Below the pieces are notes generated by a model, which was not told the DNA's origin, searched no databases, and saw only the letters and a list, made by a program, of their open reading frames with translations. Positions 25,624 to 32,228 of a stretch of DNA of 32,228 nucleotides are shown here, one piece after another (within the stretch, counting starts at the first letter, position 1; the number at the start of each line of letters is the position of its first letter). The DNA comes from Fluviirhizobium alvei (GTDB lineage: Bacteria > Pseudomonadota > Alphaproteobacteria > Rhizobiales > Rhizobiaceae). Made by a program: the position numbers and the translations under genes. Location: contig NZ_JAUOZU010000026.1 in NCBI RefSeq assembly GCF_030551875.1, forward strand, positions 1-32,228, in the 5' to 3' direction.

Positions 25624-27291
25624 TCAGGCCAAGCGCATCCGCCCCAGTTCGGTGGTGGATTTACAGAACTCGGTGTTTTGGGAGGGTTTGCCGAACAGAT
25701 AGCCCTGCCCTTCACGACATCCGCGCCGGAACAGGATTTCGGCATCCCCGAGATCTTCAATTCCCTCGGCCGTGCAGCGGATGCCGAACCGTTCCGAAAG
25801 ACCGAGGATTGCATCGACAATCGCCTGGCTTTCGTCGCTTGCCGTTAGGGTACGGATGAACCGCTGGTCGATCTTGAGCTTGTCAAACCGGCAGGCGGTC
25901 AGATGCTGCATCGTCGAATGACCGGTCCCGAAATCGTCGAGCGCAATCGTTATTCCGGCGGCTCTCAATTTCACCAATGTATCGCGGGCAGTCTCGAGGT
26001 CGGCAATCAGCGCATTCTCGGTGATTTCCACCTCAAGCCGGCTGGGCGGGAACTCGGCCTCACCGAGAATTGCGATGATCTTGAGAGCGAGTTGCGGATC
26101 GCGCAACTGAGCGGGAGAGAGATTGACCGACAGCATGATATGCGATGGCCAATGACGGGCAACGGCGGCTGCCTTTCGCAGGATCCGCTCACCCAGGGCC
26201 GAAACGAGCCCGCACTGCTCTGCGACCGGAATAAAATCTGATGGCCCGATCGCACCGCGTTCGGCATGCGTCCAGCGAGCAAGCGCCTCAAATCCGATGG
26301 TTTCCCGGGTCGAGAGATCGACGATCGGCTGGAAATGCGGAACGATCTCATCCTTGTCAAGCGCTTCCCGAAGCGCATTCTTGAGCCAGTTCTGCTCAAC
26401 GACACTGTTTTCCAGAGAGGTTTCGAAGAAGGAAACCTGGCGCCGACCACCATTTTTCGCCTTGTAGAGCGCGATATCGGCGCGCCGCAGGGCTTCGCCG
26501 ATCGAATCTTCGAGACCCTGAAACAGCGAGACACCAACCGAGACGCCAAGATGGAGCGGCACCCCATCATAGTAGAACGGCTGATTGACGGCATCGATAC
26601 AATGCGAGGCAAGACCAAGCGCTTCGTCCTCTCGGGCGAGCGCCGGTGTGATCACGGCAAACTCGTCGCCACCGAAACGCGCCACGATTCCACCCGGAAA
26701 ATGATCGCGGATCCGGCGCGCAAACTCGCAAAGCACCTGGTCGCCGGCAGCATGGCCGTAAACATCATTGACCGGCTTGAAATGATCGAGGTCGATCAGG
26801 AACAACGCCCGCATTTCCATGCCGCCGCGCGCGGCGATGAAATCGGAACCGAAGGCTTCGAATTTCCGCCGGTTTGCCAAACCCGTCAATTGATCATGCA
26901 GGGCCAGTTCACGGCTCGCTGCTTCCGCTTTCGACTGGCGTTCAAGCGCATGCCGCAGCCGACCGGCCTGTCGCAGTGCAAAAACCGCCAACGCAAGACT
27001 GGCGATCAAACCGAGGGTCATCAGGTTGTCGACATCGAACAGGGATCTGTCGGATGCCCCTTGCAGGGCCGCCAGGCCGCCATTGAGGGACCGGTATTTC
27101 GCAACGATCTGGGCATGGGTCGGCTCACCGACCCATTCGTGGAATTTCGAATGAAGATCGAAATCCGATGCGAGCCAATACAAAAAAATGGTTGCGCCAA
27201 TGAGTGCAACGTTTTCCAGACGTTGCCACCAGCGCCCTCTTTTGTGTGGGCCAAATGTGAAACCTGTTTTGCCCTGCATGAACATAACCAT
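25624..27291 (-). CDS. Membrane GGDEF-EAL protein (cyclic di-GMP synthesis and breakdown)
   Basis: Inner-membrane protein of 555 residues with two membrane segments (about 25-41 and 90-106) enclosing a periplasmic loop of some 45 residues, then a GGDEF domain (from about 130; motif RFGGDEF at 205-211, intact) and an EAL domain (EAL at 335-337, intact). The EAL residues for metal and catalysis are kept: SVNLSP, EITE, LDDFGTG, KLKID, AEGIED and GQGYLFGKP. No RxxD inhibitory site stands before GGDEF. Either or both activities may operate. The start has weak GGTAG upstream; ATG codons three and five codons on are alternatives. No terminator with a T-tract follows, only a GATCGGG/CCCGATC hairpin at 25566-25592. 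Confidence 0.93.
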   Translation of the reverse strand: MVMFMQGKTGFTFGPHKRGRWWQRLENVALIGATIFLYWLASDFDLHSKFHEWVGEPTHAQIVAKYRSLNGGLAALQGASDRSLFDVDNLMTLGLIASLALAVFALRQAGRLRHALERQSKAEAASRELALHDQLTGLANRRKFEAFGSDFIAARGGMEMRALFLIDLDHFKPVNDVYGHAAGDQVLCEFARRIRDHFPGGIVARFGGDEFAVITPALAREDEALGLASHCIDAVNQPFYYDGVPLHLGVSVGVSLFQGLEDSIGEALRRADIALYKAKNGGRRQVSFFETSLENSVVEQNWLKNALREALDKDEIVPHFQPIVDLSTRETIGFEALARWTHAERGAIGPSDFIPVAEQCGLVSALGERILRKAAAVARHWPSHIMLSVNLSPAQLRDPQLALKIIAILGEAEFPPSRLEVEITENALIADLETARDTLVKLRAAGITIALDDFGTGHSTMQHLTACRFDKLKIDQRFIRTLTASDESQAIVDAILGLSERFGIRCTAEGIEDLGDAEILFRRGCREGQGYLFGKPSQNTEFCKSTTELGRMRLA

Positions 27292-27403
27292 ATCTACCGG
27301 CTATTGGATATGGTCGCAGGCTAGGCACGCAAGCCTTCGCTTTTTATTAAAATTGTCGCGATGGCCCGCGGAAGGCCTATGAATCGATCGCTATGCTTAA
27401 GCG

Positions 27404-27441
27404 AGAATAAAGGCCGGCGACCTCGCATTGTGCCGCCGGCC
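27404..27441 (-). terminator. Probable terminator of pyc
   Basis: GGCCGGCG (27412-27419) pairs with CGCCGGCC (27434-27441) around a 14-nt loop; on the minus strand TTTATTCTC follows. It begins 8 bases after the pyc stop. Confidence 0.7.
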
Positions 27442-27448
27442 AACTGCA

Positions 27449-30400
27449 TTATGCAAAAACGACCAGGAGATCCTTCGCGTCGATCTGGTCGCCCGTGCGG
27501 ACCAGGACTTCGGCAATGATCCCGTCGCGGTCGGCATGCAGAGCCGTTTCCATTTTCATCGCCTCGATCGACAACAGCACATCGCCGGTCTTAACCTCCT
27601 GGCCGGCTGCGACGGCGACCTGCGAGACGACGCCGGGCATGGGTGCGCCGACCTGGTTGGCATTCCCCTGCTCCACCTTCCTGCGCACGGCACTTCCGGC
27701 GGCACCATGGGCGCGGTTCGGCACCTTGATGCGGCGCGGCTGACCGTTGAGCTCGAAGAACACCGTGACCATGCCCTTTTCGTCGGTATCGCTCTGGGCC
27801 TGGTTGAGGATCACAAGCGTCTTGCCCCGCTCGATATCGGCAAACAGCTCGTCGCCAGCCTGGAGCCCATAGAAATAGGCGGGTGTCGGTAGAACCGATA
27901 CGGGGCCATATTGGTCGGCCGCCGCGGCAAAATCCGTAAAGACCTTTGGATACATCAGATAGGAAGCGAATTCGAAATCGCTGAGCTTGCGCTGCAGCTT
28001 GGCTTCGATTTCGGCGCGTTCCTGGTCGAGATCGGCATCCTTGAGCAACGAACCCGGACGCACCGTATAGGCAGCCTCGCCCTTCAGCGCCTTCTTCTGC
28101 AGAGCCTCCGGCCAACCACCCGGCGGCTGACCGAGGTCGCCCTTGAGCATTGAGACAACCGATTCCGGGAAGGCAATATCCTTAGCCGGATTGACGACAT
28201 CGTCGACACTCAGATCCTGGCTCACCATCATCAAGGCCATGTCGCCAACGACCTTGGAAGAGGGCGTCACCTTGACGATGTCACCGAACATCTGGTTGGC
28301 ATCGGCATAGGCCTGTGCCACCCGGTGCCAACGGGTTTCCAGACCAAGCGAACGCGCCTGCTCCTTGAGATTGGTGAACTGTCCACCCGGCATTTCATGC
28401 AGGTAAACTTCCGATGCCGGGCCCTTCAGATCGCTTTCGAACGCGGCATACTGGTTGCGTACGGCCTCCCAGTAGAAGGAAATCTTGCGAATCCAGCTCG
28501 GATCAAGACCCGGATCACGCTCGGTCCCCGAAAGCGCTTCGACGATGGAACCCAGGCAGGGCTGAGACGTGTTTCCGGAGAGCGCATCCATGGCCGCATC
28601 GACGGCATCCACGCCCGCCTCGACGGCTGCCAGCACGGTTGCCGCCGCGATCCCGGACGTGTCGTGCGTATGGAAATGGATCGGCAGGCCGACGGACTGC
28701 TTGAGTTCGCGGAACAGGATCCGCGCAGCGGCCGGTTTCAGCAGCCCGGCCATGTCCTTGACGGCGATGATATGGGCACCGGCCTTTTCCAGCTCCTTGG
28801 CGAGGTCGACATAATATTTGAGATCGTATTTCGGCCGCGCCGAGTTCAGGATATCGCCCGTATAGCAGATGGCCGCTTCGCAGAGCTTGTTTTCCTCCGC
28901 CACCGCATCCATCGATACGCGCATGTTCTCCACCCAGTTCAGGCAGTCGAAAACGCGGAAGAGGTCGATACCGCCCTTGGCAGCCTGCCGGACGAAGTAT
29001 TTCACCACATTGTCGGGGTAGTTCTTGTAGCCGACGCCGTTGGCGCCGCGCAGCAGCATCTGCAAGAGGAAGTTCGGCGCACTTTCCCGGATCAGCGACA
29101 GCCGCTCCCAGGGATCTTCCGTCAGAAACCGCATGGAAACGTCGAAGGTCGCGCCACCCCAGCATTCCAGCGACAGAAGATTCGGCAGCGCCCGCGAATA
29201 AGTACCGGCAATGTTGGCGATATCGAAGGTGCGCATGCGGGTGGCAAGCAGGGACTGATGGCCGTCGCGCATGGTCGTATCGGTCACGAGAACGCGTTTC
29301 TGATCCAGCATCCAGTCTGCGAACTTGCGCGGCCCCAGTTCATCGAGCAACTGTTTGGTTCCGCTCTGCTGCGGCAGATCGCAGAAGGGAATGACCGGTG
29401 CAGCCGCATCCTTGGGCGGCAAAGCGCGTCCCTTGACCTCGGGATGTCCATTCACGGTCACATCGGCAAGATAGGTGAGGAGCTTGGTCGCGCGGTCCTG
29501 GCGCTTCACCTGCTGGAACAGTTCCGGCGTCGTATCGATGAAACGCGTCGTATAGCTGTTGGAACGGAAGGCCGGGTGGCTGATGATCGCTTCGAGGAAG
29601 GTGAGATTTGTCGCAACGCCACGAATGCGGAATTCTCTCAGCGCACGATCCATCCGGTGAATGGCTTCAAGCGCAGTCGGTGCCCAGGCGGTCACCTTTT
29701 CCAGAAGCGGATCGTAGTAGCGGGTGATCACCGCGCCAGAGTAAGCAGTACCTCCGTCAAGACGGATACCGAAGCCGGTGGCACCGCGATAGGCCGTGAT
29801 GCGGCCATAGTCGGGGATGAAGTTCTGTTCCGGATCCTCGGTCGTGATGCGGCATTGCAGGGCATGGCCATTGAGGCGGATTTCCTCTTGCGGCGGAACG
29901 CCCGATTCCGGGGTACCGATCGCATAACCATCGAGAATGTGGATCTGCGCCTTTACGATATCGATACCGGTCACCTGCTCGGTCACGGTATGTTCGACTT
30001 GGATGCGCGGATTGACTTCGATGAAGTAGAATTTGCCGGTATCGGCATCCATCAGATATTCGACGGTTCCGGCACCGATATAGCTGGTGGCTTCGGCAAT
30101 CCGGAGCGAATAGGCGGCGAGTTCGGCGCGCTGTTCATCGGAAAGGTAGGGCGCCGGCGCCCGCTCGACGACTTTCTGATTGCGGCGCTGGATCGAGCAG
30201 TCGCGCTCGAAGAGATGGACAGCATTGCCATGCGTATCGCCGAGAATCTGGCTTTCGACATGGCGCGCCCGTTCCACGAGCTTTTCGAGGTAGACTTCGT
30301 CCTTGCCGAAGGCAGCCTTCGCCTCGCGCTTGGCCTCCGTCACTTCCTTGAGAAGGTCTTTCGGGTCGCGAATGGCGCGCATACCACGACCACCACCGCC

Positions 30401-30907
30401 CCAGGAGGCTTTGAGCATGACCGGATAGCCGATTTCCTCGGCCAGGCGCTGAATTTCGGCAGGATCATCCGGAAGCGGATCTGTTGCCGGAACCACCGGC
30501 ACACCGATCGAAATCGCGAGATTGCGCGCTGCAACCTTGTTGCCGAGCTGCCGCATCGTTGCAGGCTTGGGGCCAATGAAGGTGATGCCGGCTTCCGCGC
30601 AGGCATCGGCAAATTCTGGACTTTCCGACAGGAGGCCGTAACCCGGATGAATGGCATCGGCGCCAGAGAGTTTTGCGACCCGGATCACCTCATCGATCGA
30701 CAGGTAGCTTTCGATCGGTCCGAGATCTCTCTCGAGATGCGCCCCACGGCCGACCTGATAAGATTCGTCGGCCTTGAAACGATGCAATGCCAGCTTGTCC
30801 TCTTCTGCCCATATCGCCACGGTTTTCAAACCGAGCTCATTGGCTGCGCGGAAAATGCGGATGGCGATTTCCGAACGGTTGGCAACCAGAATTTTCTTGA
30901 TGGGCAA
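27449..30907 (-). CDS. pyc: Pyruvate carboxylase
   Basis: Biotin enzyme that carboxylates pyruvate to oxaloacetate, refilling the TCA cycle. The 1152 residues hold the full single-chain order: biotin carboxylase (about 1-455, with KASWGGGGRGMR and the QRRNQKVVE segment), carboxyltransferase (about 530-800, DTTMRDGHQSLLATRMR), a central allosteric and tetramer region, and a biotinyl domain with AMKM, Lys1118. The start is TTG at 30907, with AGGAG 7 bases before it, and the protein begins MPIKKILVANRSEIAIR as family members do. It is transcribed alone. The neighbour upstream is an ExpR-like regulator, as I recall for Sinorhizobium. Confidence 0.98.
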   Translation of the reverse strand: MPIKKILVANRSEIAIRIFRAANELGLKTVAIWAEEDKLALHRFKADESYQVGRGAHLERDLGPIESYLSIDEVIRVAKLSGADAIHPGYGLLSESPEFADACAEAGITFIGPKPATMRQLGNKVAARNLAISIGVPVVPATDPLPDDPAEIQRLAEEIGYPVMLKASWGGGGRGMRAIRDPKDLLKEVTEAKREAKAAFGKDEVYLEKLVERARHVESQILGDTHGNAVHLFERDCSIQRRNQKVVERAPAPYLSDEQRAELAAYSLRIAEATSYIGAGTVEYLMDADTGKFYFIEVNPRIQVEHTVTEQVTGIDIVKAQIHILDGYAIGTPESGVPPQEEIRLNGHALQCRITTEDPEQNFIPDYGRITAYRGATGFGIRLDGGTAYSGAVITRYYDPLLEKVTAWAPTALEAIHRMDRALREFRIRGVATNLTFLEAIISHPAFRSNSYTTRFIDTTPELFQQVKRQDRATKLLTYLADVTVNGHPEVKGRALPPKDAAAPVIPFCDLPQQSGTKQLLDELGPRKFADWMLDQKRVLVTDTTMRDGHQSLLATRMRTFDIANIAGTYSRALPNLLSLECWGGATFDVSMRFLTEDPWERLSLIRESAPNFLLQMLLRGANGVGYKNYPDNVVKYFVRQAAKGGIDLFRVFDCLNWVENMRVSMDAVAEENKLCEAAICYTGDILNSARPKYDLKYYVDLAKELEKAGAHIIAVKDMAGLLKPAAARILFRELKQSVGLPIHFHTHDTSGIAAATVLAAVEAGVDAVDAAMDALSGNTSQPCLGSIVEALSGTERDPGLDPSWIRKISFYWEAVRNQYAAFESDLKGPASEVYLHEMPGGQFTNLKEQARSLGLETRWHRVAQAYADANQMFGDIVKVTPSSKVVGDMALMMVSQDLSVDDVVNPAKDIAFPESVVSMLKGDLGQPPGGWPEALQKKALKGEAAYTVRPGSLLKDADLDQERAEIEAKLQRKLSDFEFASYLMYPKVFTDFAAAADQYGPVSVLPTPAYFYGLQAGDELFADIERGKTLVILNQAQSDTDEKGMVTVFFELNGQPRRIKVPNRAHGAAGSAVRRKVEQGNANQVGAPMPGVVSQVAVAAGQEVKTGDVLLSIEAMKMETALHADRDGIIAEVLVRTGDQIDAKDLLVVFA

Positions 30908-31043
30908 GGCCGGACTCCTCTGTCTGAGCTTTATGGATAGCGCTCAACCCTGGCCCTGGCAGATCTCCTCTGTCCCGGATGAAAAGGCCATGCCCTCCCC
31001 CCGACCGGGACTGATCGACAGGTTCATATTGCAGCGCGAAGAA

Positions 31044-31072
31044 ATCCTAGCGCGTTGCGAAAGGAAGTGCAA
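31044..31072 (-). promoter_or_regulatory. Possible pyc promoter
   Basis: On the minus strand TTGCAC (31067-31072), a 17-bp spacer and TAGGAT (31044-31049), about 137 bp before the pyc start. Both boxes are only partial matches. The rest of 30908-31107 shows nothing else I can name. Confidence 0.25.
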
Positions 31073-31107
31073 ATTGGATTACGTCAACAAATCGGGCATA
31101 GCCGACA

Positions 31108-31851
31108 TCAGGCGATCAAGCCCATCCGGAATCCGGTCGCAACAGCCTGATTTCGGTTGCGCGCACCAAGCTTGGCCTGAAGCGAATTGACATACCAGTC
31201 GACTGTGTTGGAGGACACATTGAGAACCTGAGCGATGTCGCCCGATGTGAGCCCTTCGGCGATGAAGGCAAGCGACTGTATTTCGCGATGTGTCATCGAT
31301 ATGTCGAGACCCAGCGTCACGGCGCTGGCCTGCCCCTCTCCCCGCAACTCCAAATAACGGAAATAGGCTTCACGGAATGCCGTCTCCAGAAGCGCGATCT
31401 CCACCGGGCTCAATTCAATGTCTTTGGGACCTCCGATCGTGGTAGCGCCCACCAGACCAGTGCGGCTGAATGCCGGAAAGATATAACCCGAGGCCAGACC
31501 ATTGTCCTTGCCGTCGGCCATCATCCGTTTCATGCGCTTGTAATGCGGATTGTCGCGGTAGGCATCGACCGCTTCATGCCAGGCGAAACTGCGATTAGCT
31601 CTGAGAAGATAGCGAATTGTCGGATCGACGATGATGTATTTCTGGGCGACATAGCGCTCCACCCATGTCGCCGGCCAGTTCGCCGCAATGATCAACTGGT
31701 CGGCATTCTCGATCGGCTTTGGATTACTGAACACGCAATAATATGCAAATCCATAGGATGCGAGAAGTCGCTCAAGCTCAACAGTCAACGTCTGGCTATC
31801 GGGCACTTCACGGATCGCAACCATAAAATGCATGATTTGTGTGTGATTCAA
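31108..31851 (-). CDS. LuxR-family quorum-sensing regulator, ExpR-like
   Basis: Transcription factor with an N-terminal acyl-homoserine-lactone domain and a C-terminal LuxR helix-turn-helix. The 247 residues keep the ligand-pocket positions at a constant offset of six from TraR: Trp63, Tyr67, Asp76, Pro77 and Trp91. The DNA-binding part reads LTSGDIAQVLNVSSNTVDWY and on. Wording such as NPHYKRMKRMM and SGYIFP, and the place next to pyc, point to ExpR of Sinorhizobium/Rhizobium. The start is TTG at 31851, with GGAGG 5 bases before it; the ATG at 31833 is too far from that site. No luxI gene is in the window, so within it this is a solo receptor. Confidence 0.88.
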   Translation of the reverse strand: MNHTQIMHFMVAIREVPDSQTLTVELERLLASYGFAYYCVFSNPKPIENADQLIIAANWPATWVERYVAQKYIIVDPTIRYLLRANRSFAWHEAVDAYRDNPHYKRMKRMMADGKDNGLASGYIFPAFSRTGLVGATTIGGPKDIELSPVEIALLETAFREAYFRYLELRGEGQASAVTLGLDISMTHREIQSLAFIAEGLTSGDIAQVLNVSSNTVDWYVNSLQAKLGARNRNQAVATGFRMGLIA

Positions 31852-31874
31852 TCCCGCCTCCGTCCCCCATGCAA

Positions 31875-31898
31875 CCTTTGAAACATTTCAGTCAAAGG
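31875..31898. promoter_or_regulatory. Inverted repeat upstream of the LuxR gene, candidate operator
   Basis: CCTTTGA (31875-31881) and TCAAAGG (31892-31898) are perfect 7-bp arms 10 bp apart, centred about 35 bp upstream of the TTG start, where the promoter should be. It is not a classical lux box. Autoregulation is a guess. Confidence 0.35.
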
Positions 31899-32103
31899 CT
31901 TAATAGGTCAATGGCTTTCATCAGACTTTTTTTCAAGTGTAAGAAATCGCCTGAACTTTGGTATTAGATCTTGGAACATTAGAATCACTGTGAGAAAACA
32001 ACGATTCTTGCTGGAAATAGATGAAAAAGCGCCATGTTTGCCGCTAAAATAAGCGCCAGATCCTGTCACAGAACCTTTTATATTCATAAGTACTAAATAA
32101 ATT
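31899..32103. other. AT-rich intergenic region with no recognised gene
   Basis: This stretch is clearly more AT-rich than the rest of the window. It holds AGAATC/GATTCT arms (31981-32008), a direct repeat AAGCGCCA at 32027-32034 and 32051-32058, and an 8-codon frame from an ATG at 32021 preceded by GGAAAT. Nothing here can be called a gene; it probably carries the LuxR-gene promoter and perhaps a small RNA. Confidence 0.4.
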
Positions 32104-32105
32104 GA

Positions 32106-32130
32106 GAGAGGGCTTTTCGCAAGCCCTCTC
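32106..32130 (-). terminator. Terminator of the gene at the right edge
   Basis: GAGAGGGCTT and AAGCCCTCTC form a perfect 10-bp stem with a 5-nt loop, 19 bases past the stop of the edge gene; on the minus strand a moderately T-rich tail (CAATTTATTTAG) follows. Confidence 0.75.
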
Positions 32131-32149
32131 GTGTAGTCGGCGAAGACGA

Positions 32150-32228
32150 TCAGCCCATGCGTTCGGATGCATAGCTTCCGGGGCTTGCCGGGAAGACCAC
32201 CGTGCGGTTGCCGTTCATGAACACCCGG
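32150..32228 (-). CDS. C-terminal end of an unidentified protein (partial)
   Basis: The last 25 codons and stop (TGA at 32150-32152) of a gene that enters from the right edge. The residues end VVFPASPGSYASERMG. A hairpin terminator follows at the right distance, and codon use fits the region, so a real gene end is likely. I do not recognise the protein. In Sinorhizobium the beta-glucan exporter ndvA lies beyond expR, as I recall, but this tail does not look like NdvA to me. Confidence 0.6.
   Translation of the reverse strand, partial: RVFMNGNRTVVFPASPGSYASERMG

Noticed and set aside
28325-30940. An 871-codon open frame on the plus strand opposite pyc
   Set aside because: It is antisense to a clear pyruvate carboxylase; GC-rich third positions keep the opposite strand open. 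The translation is Arg- and His-rich and resembles no family.
32021-32047. An 8-codon frame (ATG to TAA) preceded by GGAAAT
   Set aside because: Too short to support as a gene or leader peptide; no adjacent gene on that strand.

Overview
The window is about 32 kb of GC-rich chromosomal DNA from an alphaproteobacterium, most likely a member of the Rhizobiaceae (Rhizobium/Agrobacterium/Sinorhizobium group). This rests on gene families and order: glnK-amtB behind a sigma-54 promoter and divided from tesB by a terminator; rsfS-rlmH-envC-ctpA-polysaccharide deacetylase-rppH; bfd-bfr; and pyruvate carboxylase next to an ExpR-like LuxR regulator, an arrangement I recall from Sinorhizobium meliloti. 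Nearly all of it looks like housekeeping or conserved accessory chromosome. I see no insertion sequence, prophage, CRISPR array, tRNA or integrase, and no clear novel multigene system.

Left part (1-10 kb): a near-consensus promoter with an A-tract upstream element reads leftward off the edge, probably into a stable RNA operon. Then come a MepM-like M23 endopeptidase (+), the disaggregase clpB (-) behind a heat-shock-type promoter, and a translationally coupled pair (-) of a D,D-carboxypeptidase and a His-rich COG0523/CobW GTPase. A divergent pair (+) follows: an M20 amidohydrolase and an AGE-family epimerase/isomerase.

Middle (10-20.3 kb): glnK-amtB (-) form the ammonium sensing and uptake operon. 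tesB (-) and a UbiH-like FAD monooxygenase (+) diverge. A short orphan reading-frame remnant follows. Then a plus-strand block runs rsfS, rlmH, envC, ctpA, a divergent polysaccharide deacetylase and rppH, linking ribosome maturation, envelope and division proteins, and RNA decay.

Right part (20.3-32.2 kb), all minus strand: bfd and bfr (iron storage and release), pncA-pncB (NAD salvage from nicotinamide), a DeoR repressor with an MFS transporter, a membrane GGDEF-EAL protein, pyruvate carboxylase (TTG start), an ExpR-like LuxR regulator (TTG start) with no luxI partner in view, and the last 25 codons of an unidentified gene at the edge.

The most useful non-coding observations are the left-edge promoter, the sigma-32-type clpB promoter, the sigma-54 glnK promoter with an 18-bp palindrome 100 bp upstream, candidate operators at pncA, deoR, bfr and luxR, and several perfect-stem terminators.
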